Below are positions 14,436 through 22,837 of a stretch of DNA of 22,837 nucleotides, piece by piece; the stretch's first letter is position 1, and every line of letters starts with the position of its first letter. A model generated the notes under the pieces. That model made no database searches and was not told the DNA's origin. It worked only from the letters and a program-made list of their open reading frames with translations. The stretch is from Priapulus caudatus (lineage: Eukaryota; Priapulida; Priapulimorpha; Priapulimorphida; Priapulidae), in assembly GCF_000485595.1 (NCBI RefSeq), contig NW_014577371.1:674806-697642 (forward strand), in the 5' to 3' direction. The translations under genes and the position numbers were made by a program.

Positions 14436-16037
14436 GACGCATTGAAATTGTGTCTCATGAATGGATAGTATTTGATAGTTATTGCTGTGATTAGGCAGGA
14501 TAATGTGGTTTGTTGATGGCCTGAAGTATACGTCAATCAAATCCTCAAAAATATTGTGGGTATGTGAGAAATACAAACGCTAGAAGTGGCATCGGAGTAA
14601 GAGGTGATCATGCGTATGTACATGCTACATAGTTTCTACAGTGGTAGTGCAATGTTGATCGAGTATTATGGAACTTTATCAATGCTTGTAGGAGTTACCC
14701 TTATTAGCCATCAGGTTTTACATGCATAATTCTCAGAAATAGATCGTACTACTTCTATTAGTATTACATATACTTGTCTTACTTGACACGTAAAGGGTGT
14801 TGATAGAAGCGCTGTTCATACAGTTCATAATAAGTAAACACAAACAGCAGATGTAAGACGGAGACCAGATTCATTGACCGAGCATTATGAGGAACGGAAT
14901 TCTGTAATGCGTGGTTAAGTTATTTCGCGATTACAGCAATCTATGGGCGCATTTGTTTGGTCGGATCCACGGATCTCGATCCGATGGATTCGTTGATCTG
15001 ACTATTTGTTTGGTCGGATCACTTGATCTCGATCCACCGAACCCGACCCTGCTAGCGAGGCAGATTCGAACGGGATCCAATATGGCAGCCCGCGTGTCTC
15101 ACAGCTTGTTCTTTGTTATGAACTTGTTATGAACATCCCATAATAGGTCACAGCGAAACGTGAACCGGCGAAAGTGAGTTTTGCGTTTGTTTGGTCGGAT
15201 CAGGATCATATGATCTCGATCAGACGGATTTGTTCCAAACAAACGCGCCCTATGTGTTGCATGTTACGCTAGTCGTACTGTTACCAAGTGATGCAGCCAC
15301 ATTACTGCCTGTATTTATTTTATGGGGATGGTACCCTCTTCTGATGATTTGTTGATGTCCCTTTATTTATTCAGGAATATAATGTGATTATATTTAGTTC
15401 GCAAGCCCTTGTAGATATTATTGATGTATGTATATGCGATTTACTTAATTGTTAAAAGGCTGATGTCTTTTGTTTGTTGGGCGCAATTTCCATGAATAGG
15501 TGTGAATGTATGATTTATGAAACCTGAACTGGTTGGTGAATAAGTATACATATGCGTTGTTAATATTCCTATGTTGATGCATTTACTAAATTTTAATGCT
15601 GCCAAATGTCAGTCTGACACGGTTTCTATGTGATGACAGGACTGGTACCCTATGGTTAAGACGCCTCTTGGTATTGTATATACCGTGTGTATGATACTCC
15701 CGTCCCTGTAAAATATTTCGAGACACAATGTTGCCTAAGGGGCAGGAAATATGGGACACAAACCACGAACCACAGGCGTCGACAATGTTGTATTTGCCTG
15801 TTTAATGCTACTTTCAACATCAACGAGTAAAATGTTACCGGTGTACGTATCAAGTATATCTTTGATGAAATTGTGAATTTATGTGGACGTGTGTGGGATT
15901 AAACATCATAACAGAGTACAACAACAGTTTCTGGAGTCATAACTATGATGACAACATAACAAAATCATCATCTTTCCTTGCGGGTTTGCATTAAAACATA
16001 CAGTAGAATGACTTTTGTAGGGACGACGACTACCACA
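14436..16037. other. Intergenic region between convergent SCYL2 and DTWD1
   Basis: Outside the TIR element at 14945-15250 this is AT-rich sequence with no recognisable gene. Short open frames (for example 15656-15853 on the minus strand) show no family signature. Confidence 0.55.
14945..15250. mobile_element. 306-bp TIR element with repeated TTTGTTTGGTCGGATC blocks
   Basis: It begins GGGCGCATTTGTTTGG and ends with the inverted copy (opposite strand GGGCGCGTTTGTTTGG). It is flanked by TAT on both sides (14942-14944 and 15251-15253), a possible 3-bp target duplication. TTTGTTTGGTCGGATC occurs near 14952, 15006 and 15187, so the subterminal sequence is partly tandem. A 3-bp duplication and a GGGCGC terminus suggest a PIF/Harbinger-type MITE; this is inference. 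Confidence 0.75.
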
Positions 16038-16043
16038 TTTATT
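16038..16043 (-). other. DTWD1: Probable DTWD1 poly(A) signal
   Basis: TTTATT on the plus strand reads AATAAA on the minus strand. It is the first one downstream of the DTWD1 stop codon, about 885 bp away. If used, the 3' UTR contains the whole 21-bp minisatellite. Confidence 0.5.
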
Positions 16044-16129
16044 TTTACGTTTTCTTCGTATAAAGTTTACACACGATCACAGCTCACCACTCTGGTCATA
16101 CCAAATAATTTACAATCATGAGCAATGTA

Positions 16130-16926
16130 ACAATGGAGCATCCGCTTCAACAGCAGTTCATCAGCGGTGTCTACTGTAGCATCCGCTAGAACAGCAGTTC
16201 GCCTGCGATGGTTACCCTAGCAACTGCTCGTCACCGTGGGATCTGCAGTGTTTACCGCAGCATCCGAGGAGTGTGCCCAGTACGTCTGTTCATCACTGTG
16301 GCGTCTACGGAGTGTAGCGTGGCGTCTGCAGAGTGTAGCGTGGTGTCTGGAGTGTAGCGTGGCGTCTGCAGAATGTAGCGTGGCGTCTGCAGAGTGTAGC
16401 GTAGCGTCTGCAGAGTGTAGCGTGGCGTCTGCAGAGTGTAGCGTGGCGTGGCGTCTGCAGTGTAGCGTGGCGTCTGCAGAGTGTAGCGTGGCGTCTGCAG
16501 TGTAGCGTGGCGTCTGCAGTGTAGCGTGGCATCTGCAGAATGTAGTGTGGCGTCTGCAGAGTGTAGCGTGGCGTCTCTGGGGTGTAACACGGCATCTGAT
16601 TATGAGTGTACACTGTGCATCTGCTTATCACTGTGGCATCTACGGAGTGTAGCGTAGCGTCTGCAGAGTGTAGCGTAGTATCTACACTAAACTACGGCAT
16701 TTTCAAAGTGTACCGGTGCGTTTGCTAGTCAGCGTGGCACATGCAGAGTGTACCATAGTATCTACACAGTGAGGCGACATTTACAGTGTACCGGTACGTC
16801 TGCCTAGTGTATCGAGAAGTCTCCTAGTCACCGTGGCATCTGCAGAGTGTACTGGTGCGTCATCTCTTCACCGTGGTGCTTGCTCTTCACCGCAGCATCC
16901 GTAAAACGAACCGGGGCGTCTGCGCA
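16130..16926. repeat. 21-bp minisatellite and its diverged flanks, probably in the DTWD1 3' UTR
   Basis: GTGTAGCGTGGCGTCTGCAGA recurs, with starts at 16312, 16333, 16352, 16373, 16394, 16415, 16436, 16460, 16481, 16500, 16519, 16540 and 16561. Spacing is mostly 21, sometimes 19 or 24. The same words (GTGGCATCTGC, GAGTGTA, CACCGTGG) continue in decayed form from about 16130 to the DTWD1 stop codon. Open frames on both strands arise because the 21-nt unit lacks stops. Confidence 0.9.
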
Positions 16927-17300
16927 TCAGTGCGGCTGATCTGGCGGAGGTGGCACACCCTCTGGCGGTGGCACGCCCTCTGTCGGCGGCACGCCCTCTA
17001 GTGGTGGCACGCCCTCTGGTGGTGGCACGCCATCTGGCGGCGGCGCCGCGTCGCGCGACTGCGCCCCGAACTCCTTCGCGATGAGGTCGTACATGAATAC
17101 GAAGAAGTAGAGGAGATTGTCGTACTCGCCCGCGTACGGTGGCGCCGCCTCCCCTGGCCCCGTCGCCGTGGCGACGAACTCGTCGTGGTACTCGCGCAGA
17201 AAGTAGTAGATGGCCTCGATCGTCGCGAGGTACGCGTCGGACAGCAGCTGCACGCGCCAGAAGAACGTCCGATGCGATCGCAGCTCCACCTGTGTGAGGC
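16927..17300 (-). CDS. DTWD1: DTWD1 coding exon 5 and repeat tail
   Basis: Residues 277-400 and [32 protein letters not shown] and [15 protein letters not shown] are conserved. The last 35 residues are five G-V-P-P-x-E repeats and PPDQPH. The acceptor is cttgccag|GCC. Confidence 0.95.
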
Positions 17301-20300
17301 CTGGCAAGAGATGTGCGGAGGTCAGTCACCCTTAGTTTAGTTAGCGCCATCTTTCATGCGCGTTATTTTTGTGTGTATGTATATATATATATCTATATAT
17401 GTATGTATATAAATGATTTATATTTTTATTTATTCTATTTACTTAGAACCAATTATATTACATTTATCTTTAAAATTGTCATATTTATAATTTATTACTT
17501 TTTAATTTATACTGCATTTTATTTATATTACACTATTGCACACATTTCGTATTAATCGTTACTGCGGATGCCCAACTAGAGATGTATGTGTGATGTCATG
17601 TCAGACATCGACTATGATTGCCCATAGATGGTACCACTTAATCTGCATACCTTGCAGTCGGTCGTCTGTGTATATTTCTCGCGCCTGGTTCCACGTGCTG
17701 TCAATGAATATCACGCGTTCGAACGGACACGCGTGAGCCTTTTGTTTCTTGCTCGCCGGTTCCGCCTCCTCGTCGTTACGTTTCGAAGCTCCGAAAATTT
17801 CTTCTGTGGACATGGAAGTTCTTTAAGTAACAGCAATAAAAGCTCACATGAGAGCGTCTTGTAAAACATGGTTTATTATCAATTTATAAGGCTTATTATT
17901 ATTAGAATCATTACGGTAAATGTTAGAATCGACAATAACGATTCCAAAGCGATGACTCTCAGTACAAGAATAAGCTGAAAGTAGAGAGAATTGTAAATGG
18001 CCTCCTTCCGTAAACAGAACGAGGTAACTGATAGACGGCACTTCCCAGATTATGAAGATATCGCTAACAGTCTTTTTATTCGGCGATGTGGGCAGCTATA
18101 AACCGTCTGCTGCCAACGCGACGGCCTCACGTTACCTTTATGCTCCGACTCCGTCGAGGAACAAGGCTTCATGCGTTTTTCCGCGGGAGAAGACTCTACC
18201 GCCCGACATTCAGTGTGCGCGTCAGATGCTGGGACTGTCCCTGCTTCGTCGCGTGCGGCTGCATTATCGGCAGACGAACTACTGCCAGGATTTGTGGAGC
18301 CGATCAGAGACGTGTGCGCTTCAGCCTTCGCTGCCCGGCTTGTCTTGTGGTATGGACCCAATACCCTGGCTGCCAATTCTTCAACTGTGACTGACTTGGA
18401 TCCAGGATAAACCAAAATCACCTAGAATAGTAAGAAATATAAATAGATCAAATGGACTCTAAACATATAACAACTATTTTGGGAACTAACTCCTGAAGGT
18501 ACATATATATATATACATGCACACAGGCATGCATGCATGCACACACATATATATGTATGTGCATGCAAGACTAAAACGTTCCAAAAAGTTCTGAAATGTT
18601 GGAGAGTGTTCTGGAGTAGTGTTTCTATAATATTATCAACTCTCACACAGTTTTGAATGTTGTAGAACGTTTTGAAATGTTCCTTGTCCCCTGCCACCTT
18701 CCCTCAAACCCCGACCACCTTCCCTCAACCCCCGTGCCAACCTCTCTCAACCCCCCTCCCCCACCAACACCACCACCAGCTGACCTCATTCCCACTGCTC
18801 ATTTCCACCACCCCGAGACGTCCATCGTCACTTTCCCCTAGCCTCACAGCTACTCTTCCCCTATCACTCTCCCCTACTCCCTAGCCAAGTACACGTCTTC
18901 ACACCCACTATTCTGCCATCTCTGTGTACGGGAACTGACAGGTGCATATAGTGCAAGACCATGAATCTTGATGTAGACTATTGCAAAGTCTTGCCATTGA
19001 CTGTACAGCAAATGGATGTATGGCCAGCTGGATACTTAACCAAGAGAGAGCTGGCATTTGGCAGTGCTCTCATTTGGCCAATCCATAGATATAGATAGTG
19101 ATTCCTATTTCTATTTCTGTTTCTATTTCCACGGGCCAAACCGGTTCTAAGTGCATTTTGGCATAAAATCCAAGTATGCACTCAGAGTTAAGAATCGTGC
19201 CCACATGTAGCCTACGCCCTAACCACCAGATACCATCACCATGTTCATAGAAAAAAATGGGGTCTCTGGCTCTCTGCGTCTGTTTGACTGTGATTCGCGG
19301 ATACACACAAACATGCACGTACGTACACACACACTTACATGCATACGCATGCATGCACGCATGCATGCACGCATGCACACATGCACAAACTGACAAACAC
19401 GCATGCAGACAACACACACATAGACACACACATATACATGTATGTACATATTTGCAAATTGGTAGTAGGTTAACATCGCACTGCTTTCCTAACGATCGAC
19501 TTGTGGTGTGCGTGACGCCGGTACCTTGCTTTTATCGGTGAACTCGGGAATCCTCGGGTAAGTGTGGACTGTGACGTCGTCCGGAGCCAAGATGGCGGCG
19601 TGCGAGGACGTGCTCTTCGCGTCGAGCTCCCGCGGATGCTTGATGATGTCGATCTTAACGGGAAGCTGCGGAAACAAAATGCCAAAAAATGTTCTTCATG
19701 TCCGGCTAGTGGTATGGTTGGCTGATGGATTTACAATTACTCCATTTTCCATGGATTACAATTGTCTACAATCTCCATGGAATCCATGGTTATCCATGGA
19801 ATGGTCTACAATTGGATACAAATGGATGTAATACATGGAATTGTAATGGATGGATTTGGAATTAATGCAAATTATGGGATTAGGGGAATGAAGTATATCT
19901 CTTCAATGCAGTCATTTCAGCTGAAACATCTGTAATATGCCATGATTGTCCTATACACACACACACACAGATCGAAGGAAAGTTATTGAAATAGGCGATG
20001 CAATGTCGTATTTATACATTTCATGATAATGAGTTCACGATCCGCATAAGAAATGTTAATGACAATTAAAAAGATGGTCGCGAAATGCAATTATACATAA
20101 AAAAGCAATGCGTACAAGATTCAGGTTGAGGAACAAATCGCAAGCATTATCAGCTGAAGCAATTAATTTACCTTGACTTTAGGAAGCTTTCCCACTAGTT
20201 CTTGCACCGGAACGTAGCAGGTATAACAGAAATATTTCCTCGACCGATTGCATTCCGTACATCGGCTCCTTCCGCGGAGATTTTCCAGCGCGCGGAAAGA

Positions 20301-20420
20301 TGCCAGCCGCAGAGAACTAAACGGCGCGTCACCTATCGTGGCCGCGGTCGCGGAATCTTTGGCCTTAATCGTGGGCCTTGTAGTACTGGTATTACTAACG
20401 CTACTCGTCGAACTTGTCAT
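16927..20420 (-). CDS. DTWD1: DTWD1 (tRNA-uridine aminocarboxypropyltransferase), whole gene
   Basis: Five coding exons (20172-20420, 19525-19665, 18136-18421, 17651-17803, 16927-17300) join to 1203 nt, 400 aa; human is about 304. The domain order is: a Ser/Thr-rich N-terminus; the zinc-type motif C54-x2-C57 ... C65-x2-C68 ([18 protein letters not shown]); [12 protein letters not shown]; the VYPGSKS loop; a Ser/Ala-rich insert; the signature D260-S-T-W263 in [10 protein letters not shown]; and [13 protein letters not shown] and [15 protein letters not shown]. From family knowledge, DTW-domain enzymes transfer the 3-amino-3-carboxypropyl group of S-adenosylmethionine to uridine in the tRNA D-loop (acp3U20). 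A KKQK run (244-247) could be a nuclear signal. The extra length comes from the exon 3 insert and a Pro-rich repeat tail. An in-frame stop lies 2 codons before the chosen ATG. Confidence 0.96.
16933..17040 (-). repeat. DTWD1: Coding 18-nt repeat: five GVPPxE units at the DTWD1 C-terminus
   Basis: Eighteen-nucleotide units (plus strand GGTGGCACGCCCTCTGGC-like) encode [24 protein letters not shown] and a final GVPPPP. They end 2-3 codons before the stop and abut the 3' UTR minisatellite. Confidence 0.9.
17365..17530. repeat. AT-rich low-complexity part of DTWD1 intron 4
   Basis: A (TA)n core followed by A/T-rich sequence with many TTTAT words. It holds no gene. Confidence 0.6.
17651..17803 (-). 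CDS. DTWD1: DTWD1 coding exon 4 (DTW signature)
   Basis: Residues 226-276. Carries KKQK, then [21 protein letters not shown], the catalytic family signature. The acceptor is tccacag|AA and the donor is CAAG|GTATGC. Confidence 0.96.
18136..18421 (-). CDS. DTWD1: DTWD1 coding exon 3
   Basis: Residues 131-225 plus one base. It starts [20 protein letters not shown], the cofactor-loop region, then a variable Ser/Ala/Glu-rich insert. The acceptor is attctag|GTG and the donor is AAAG|GTAACG; phase 1 joins exactly to exon 4 (HK-E-EIFG). Confidence 0.92.
18486..18565. repeat. (TA)n/(GCAT)n compound microsatellite, partly palindromic
   Basis: ACATATATATATATACATGC, then GCATGCATGC and ACACACATATATATGTATGT, in DTWD1 intron 2. 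The two TA blocks flank the GCAT core symmetrically. Confidence 0.75.
18690..18885. repeat. C-rich/G-rich strand-asymmetric tract in DTWD1 intron 2
   Basis: The plus strand is a CCT/CCAC-rich stretch. In the DTWD1 sense RNA it becomes G-rich, with runs of five and six G (complement of 18749-18762). It could form a G-quadruplex, but no experiment supports it here. Confidence 0.55.
19290..19450. repeat. (CA)n/(GCATGCAC)n microsatellite in DTWD1 intron 2
   Basis: ACACAC runs alternate with GCATGCACGCATGCATGC units. Stop-free His/Ala/Cys-rich frames are artefacts. Confidence 0.85.
19525..19665 (-). CDS. DTWD1: DTWD1 coding exon 2
   Basis: Residues 84-130, [20 protein letters not shown] to [12 protein letters not shown], very close to vertebrate DTWD1. 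The acceptor is ttccgcag|CTT and the donor is CAAG|GTACCG. Confidence 0.95.
19730..19870. repeat. CCATGGA/TTACAATTG palindrome-rich segment in DTWD1 intron 1
   Basis: CCATGGA occurs four times (near 19749, 19772, 19784 and 19795), mixed with ACAATTG and AATGGAT words on both orientations. The whole segment can form an imperfect hairpin. Origin unknown. Confidence 0.55.
20172..20420 (-). CDS. DTWD1: DTWD1 coding exon 1 (Cys-rich motif)
   Basis: Residues 1-83. TGA sits two codons upstream of ATG 20420, so the start is well defined. A low-complexity Ser/Thr/Ala head is followed by four cysteines (54, 57, 65, 68). The donor is CAAG|GTAAAT. Confidence 0.93.
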
Positions 20421-22034
20421 GATTCAAATTACTGTGACGTCGTCGCTCACTCCGCACTTGGGAGACATTTTGGAAAATAAAAAAATGATATTAGCGAAGA
20501 GTTATTCCAACAAATCTATAGACTACGGCCTGTGATTACTTGTGAGAGAAGACAAAACACTGACAGTACCAAAAATACCCACCATGGCCTATGCATCACA
20601 CGTCAACTATAGCTAGGCTCTTGTAGGTTTGCAGAATATGATTGCAAATTTGATCAAGAAATTTGAAACTTAATTACATCCTCATTTTCAGGATATATAT
20701 ATATAATCAGCACGTTTCGCTATAATTCGCCGCCCCCTCCCTCACTGGCAAATCTTTGTACTTTGCATCGTGTTTGCTTATTTGTATTGACGCTCAAATC
20801 TTTACTATAATTCGAAGACTTACACACATGCAATGCATGCACTGGTCGCTTGCATTGTAATTTTATGGAGTATGATCCTCAGAGTCCCCAGGTTGCCAGA
20901 GCTCGTGTTCTGAAATAAAAATCTTATGATAAGAAACTTACTACTGCGATAATGAAACGATCGAGTGCACACGACGCCGCTGTCCGATTGATGTGAGGAT
21001 TGGAAGTGGAACCATTAGCGTTATTTTACACAAGTCCTAGCGAGCTAGTGTGTTGTAAATGACGAGGATGGGACCCAAGATACAAGATCAGACAGGTGAT
21101 TGGACGATTGCTGACAGTGCTGCCACTCTCCAACCACTGGTAAAGCTTATATGGCCTGCGCGTTTTTCGTCGTCCCCGTGCTCCATTTAGTAATTATTGT
21201 ATTTATTTTTTGGTTCACGGATTTATAATTAATATGTGATTGTATATAACTTGTAATTATGCGTCTTGACTCTTATGCACAAATAAATTTATTTGAATCT
21301 TGAATCTTATGGTAACACTAATGCATTAGTTATGCTCCATTTGGCATTCCCCTAACATTTCCTTTCGTGTAGAAATAGATAGAATAAACTTACTGTCTAT
21401 TCTTAGGCTTATTATAATCAGGGATGTAGCTAACGAGGGAAGAGGTAGTTGACCCAAGCCAAATATTAAAGTAACTATATTGCGAGAGTTTTCCAGTGTT
21501 TTCACCACTTTCATGACACCTAGCTACCTTTATTGCTTGAGTAACAGCAATTGTCTAGAGTAACAATAAAATGTCTTAGAACCTTCGTATTCACCAAAAA
21601 AGTGCCAGTTTCGAACTACTAGTTTGGTAAACATTCGTTTTCTGTCTTCTTGAACTAGCCGGAAGTATGGATTAGCTTGTGGCGCCACCGCTTATCTGCC
21701 GTAGACATACAGTACAGGCTCTCTAAAATCATGCACTTGTTTTCAATTACTCCCCAACATAAATACAAGTTTAAATGATCAATTCTGCCATTATTAGGCA
21801 TTATCGGCACACAATAAAATTTATTGCTGTTACGATGTGGTCAAATCCATTTTTCTATGCTATAAGTTAATTATAACTGCATAAAATCTTAGTTAGTGTT
21901 TTTAATGTTGGTGTAATCACTATAATCAGTGATATTTCCACTATCAGCTAGGTTAACCTTAGCCACAAGTTCCCATCCCGCTTAACACTACTCCGCCGTG
22001 TAACTAGTCGGAGAGCCTGGTCGGTTTAGGTTAA
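20421..22034. other. Upstream flank of DTWD1, no gene seen
   Basis: The DTWD1 promoter should lie at the left end of this stretch. The rest is AT-rich. A tail AAATAAATTTATTTGAATCT followed by TGAATCTT near 21281-21306 resembles the 3' end of a non-LTR retrotransposon, but no reverse-transcriptase frame accompanies it. Confidence 0.45.
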
Positions 22035-22472
22035 CCTGTATGATACAGGCGGTATGTTCCGCTTCACTACACGTATAACCGCCTGTACGCGAGCTCAACC
22101 CTGGCAGTTCGCAAGCCTCGTTATCGATCGACCGATTGTTATGGCGGGGAATCTGATTAGCGGCGAGCAATCGAGCGTACAGAAGTAAATACGGCAAAAC
22201 TTCGCCCCAGGCGAATACCTGGTGAATGGAAACAATCTAGTTAATGGCTTTGGCAGAAGCGTGCACTAATTGCAGTTATAAATTCAACTTGAATAACTTG
22301 AGAAATGACGTCAGGCAAAAGCCTGCTCGCTGATTGGCTGATCGGCCCGTTAGAGCTCTTTGATTATGCGCGATGATTTCTTCGTTCGCAAAGCGGGCTG
22401 AAGAAGCAATGGGTACAGGCGGTTAGTGTAGTGAAGCGGAACCGGAACCGCCTGTAGGCCCTATCATACAGG
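22035..22472. mobile_element. 438-bp TTAA-flanked MITE, probably piggyBac-like
   Basis: The termini CCTGTATGATA / TATCATACAGG are flanked by TTAA on both sides (22031-22034 and 22473-22476). Inverted similarity extends about 60-70 bp inward, including CCGCTTCACTACAC and AACCGCCTGTA. Within each arm AGGCGGT and ACCGCCT form a smaller palindrome. There is no transposase frame. The TTAA target and C-rich terminus fit piggyBac; Kolobok is the main alternative. Confidence 0.8.
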
Positions 22473-22476
22473 TTAA

Positions 22477-22837
22477 TTACTCTCAGGTGAGACTATATTC
22501 AGCTATATTTAGTTTTTCTGAGCCCAAAAACTCGCAATAATACTAATAAATAGTAATACTAATACTAATAGTACATAACTATGTAGATATTATAGACAGT
22601 ATACACAGATATTATAGACACTAAGTCTAAGACAGTACTTGGCAATCGCGAATTGGTCAATTGCCCAGGGCCAACTGCTCAGGTCATTATTCGACAACAC
22701 AAACCGCGCGTACATCGGTACCTACGTCTACGACAGGCACTTGGAACGTCTCAATAAAAAAAAAAAGGTAAATAAGTGAAGGCAATATTTATGAGGTTAT
22801 GACTATGAGTATGAGGCCATGGAGGCTGACATATTGG
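22477..22837. other. Right edge of window, no gene seen
   Basis: AT-rich sequence with ATACTAATA repeats (about 22536-22570) and an A-run at 22756-22766. Nothing coding was recognised. Confidence 0.4.

Noticed and set aside
16236-16631. Long open frames on both strands reading SVASAEC or TLQTPRY repeats
   Set aside because: A 21-nt unit without stops keeps every frame open; the peptides are pure repeat and coincide with the DTWD1 3' UTR.
18560-18680. Heat-shock-element-like GAA/TTC clusters (GTTCTGAAATGTT, GAACGTTTTGAAATGTTCC)
   Set aside because: Spacing is irregular and the position is mid-intron; more likely a diverged AACGTTC/AAATGTT repeat.
21281-21306. LINE 3' end with TTGAATC tail
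   Set aside because: Only two tail units and no reverse transcriptase or endonuclease frame nearby; noted in the flank entry but not called.

Overview
The window is intron-rich nuclear DNA from an invertebrate animal. Three spliced genes can be rebuilt with intact reading frames: LIN7 (minus strand, 5 coding exons, 198 aa), SCYL2 (plus strand, 16 coding exons, 983 aa) and DTWD1 (minus strand, 5 coding exons, 400 aa). All 23 introns are GT-AG and every exon phase fits. The proteins resemble their vertebrate counterparts closely. Interstitial TTAGGG/CCCTAA tracts argue weakly against insects (TTAGG) and nematodes (TTAGGC). AT-rich introns packed with small foldback elements fit a marine invertebrate such as a lophotrochozoan, priapulid or non-vertebrate deuterostome. 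The species cannot be fixed from sequence alone.

Layout: 1-1057 is 3' flank/UTR of LIN7. LIN7 runs from 4144 down to 1058. A 446-bp gap separates its start codon from that of SCYL2, which diverges from it (4591 to 14254), so the gap is probably a shared bidirectional promoter. SCYL2 and DTWD1 (20420 down to 16927) converge on 14255-16926, which holds the SCYL2 poly(A) signal, a 306-bp terminal-inverted-repeat element, the probable DTWD1 poly(A) signal and a large 21-bp minisatellite. From 20421 to 22837 no gene is visible; there is a 438-bp MITE flanked by TTAA.

The gene products do not form a known pathway. LIN7 is an L27/PDZ scaffold for cell polarity and synapses, SCYL2 is a pseudokinase of clathrin-coated vesicles, and DTWD1 makes acp3U in tRNA.

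No new multi-gene system is seen. The unusual content lies in mobile and repetitive DNA: two long-TIR foldback elements with different 9-bp target duplications that both carry telomere-like cores, one ending about 34 bp from a LIN7 splice acceptor; a piggyBac-like MITE; a duplicated splice donor in SCYL2; an intron that stays open in frame; and independent 18-nt coding repeat expansions at the C-termini of both SCYL2 and DTWD1.
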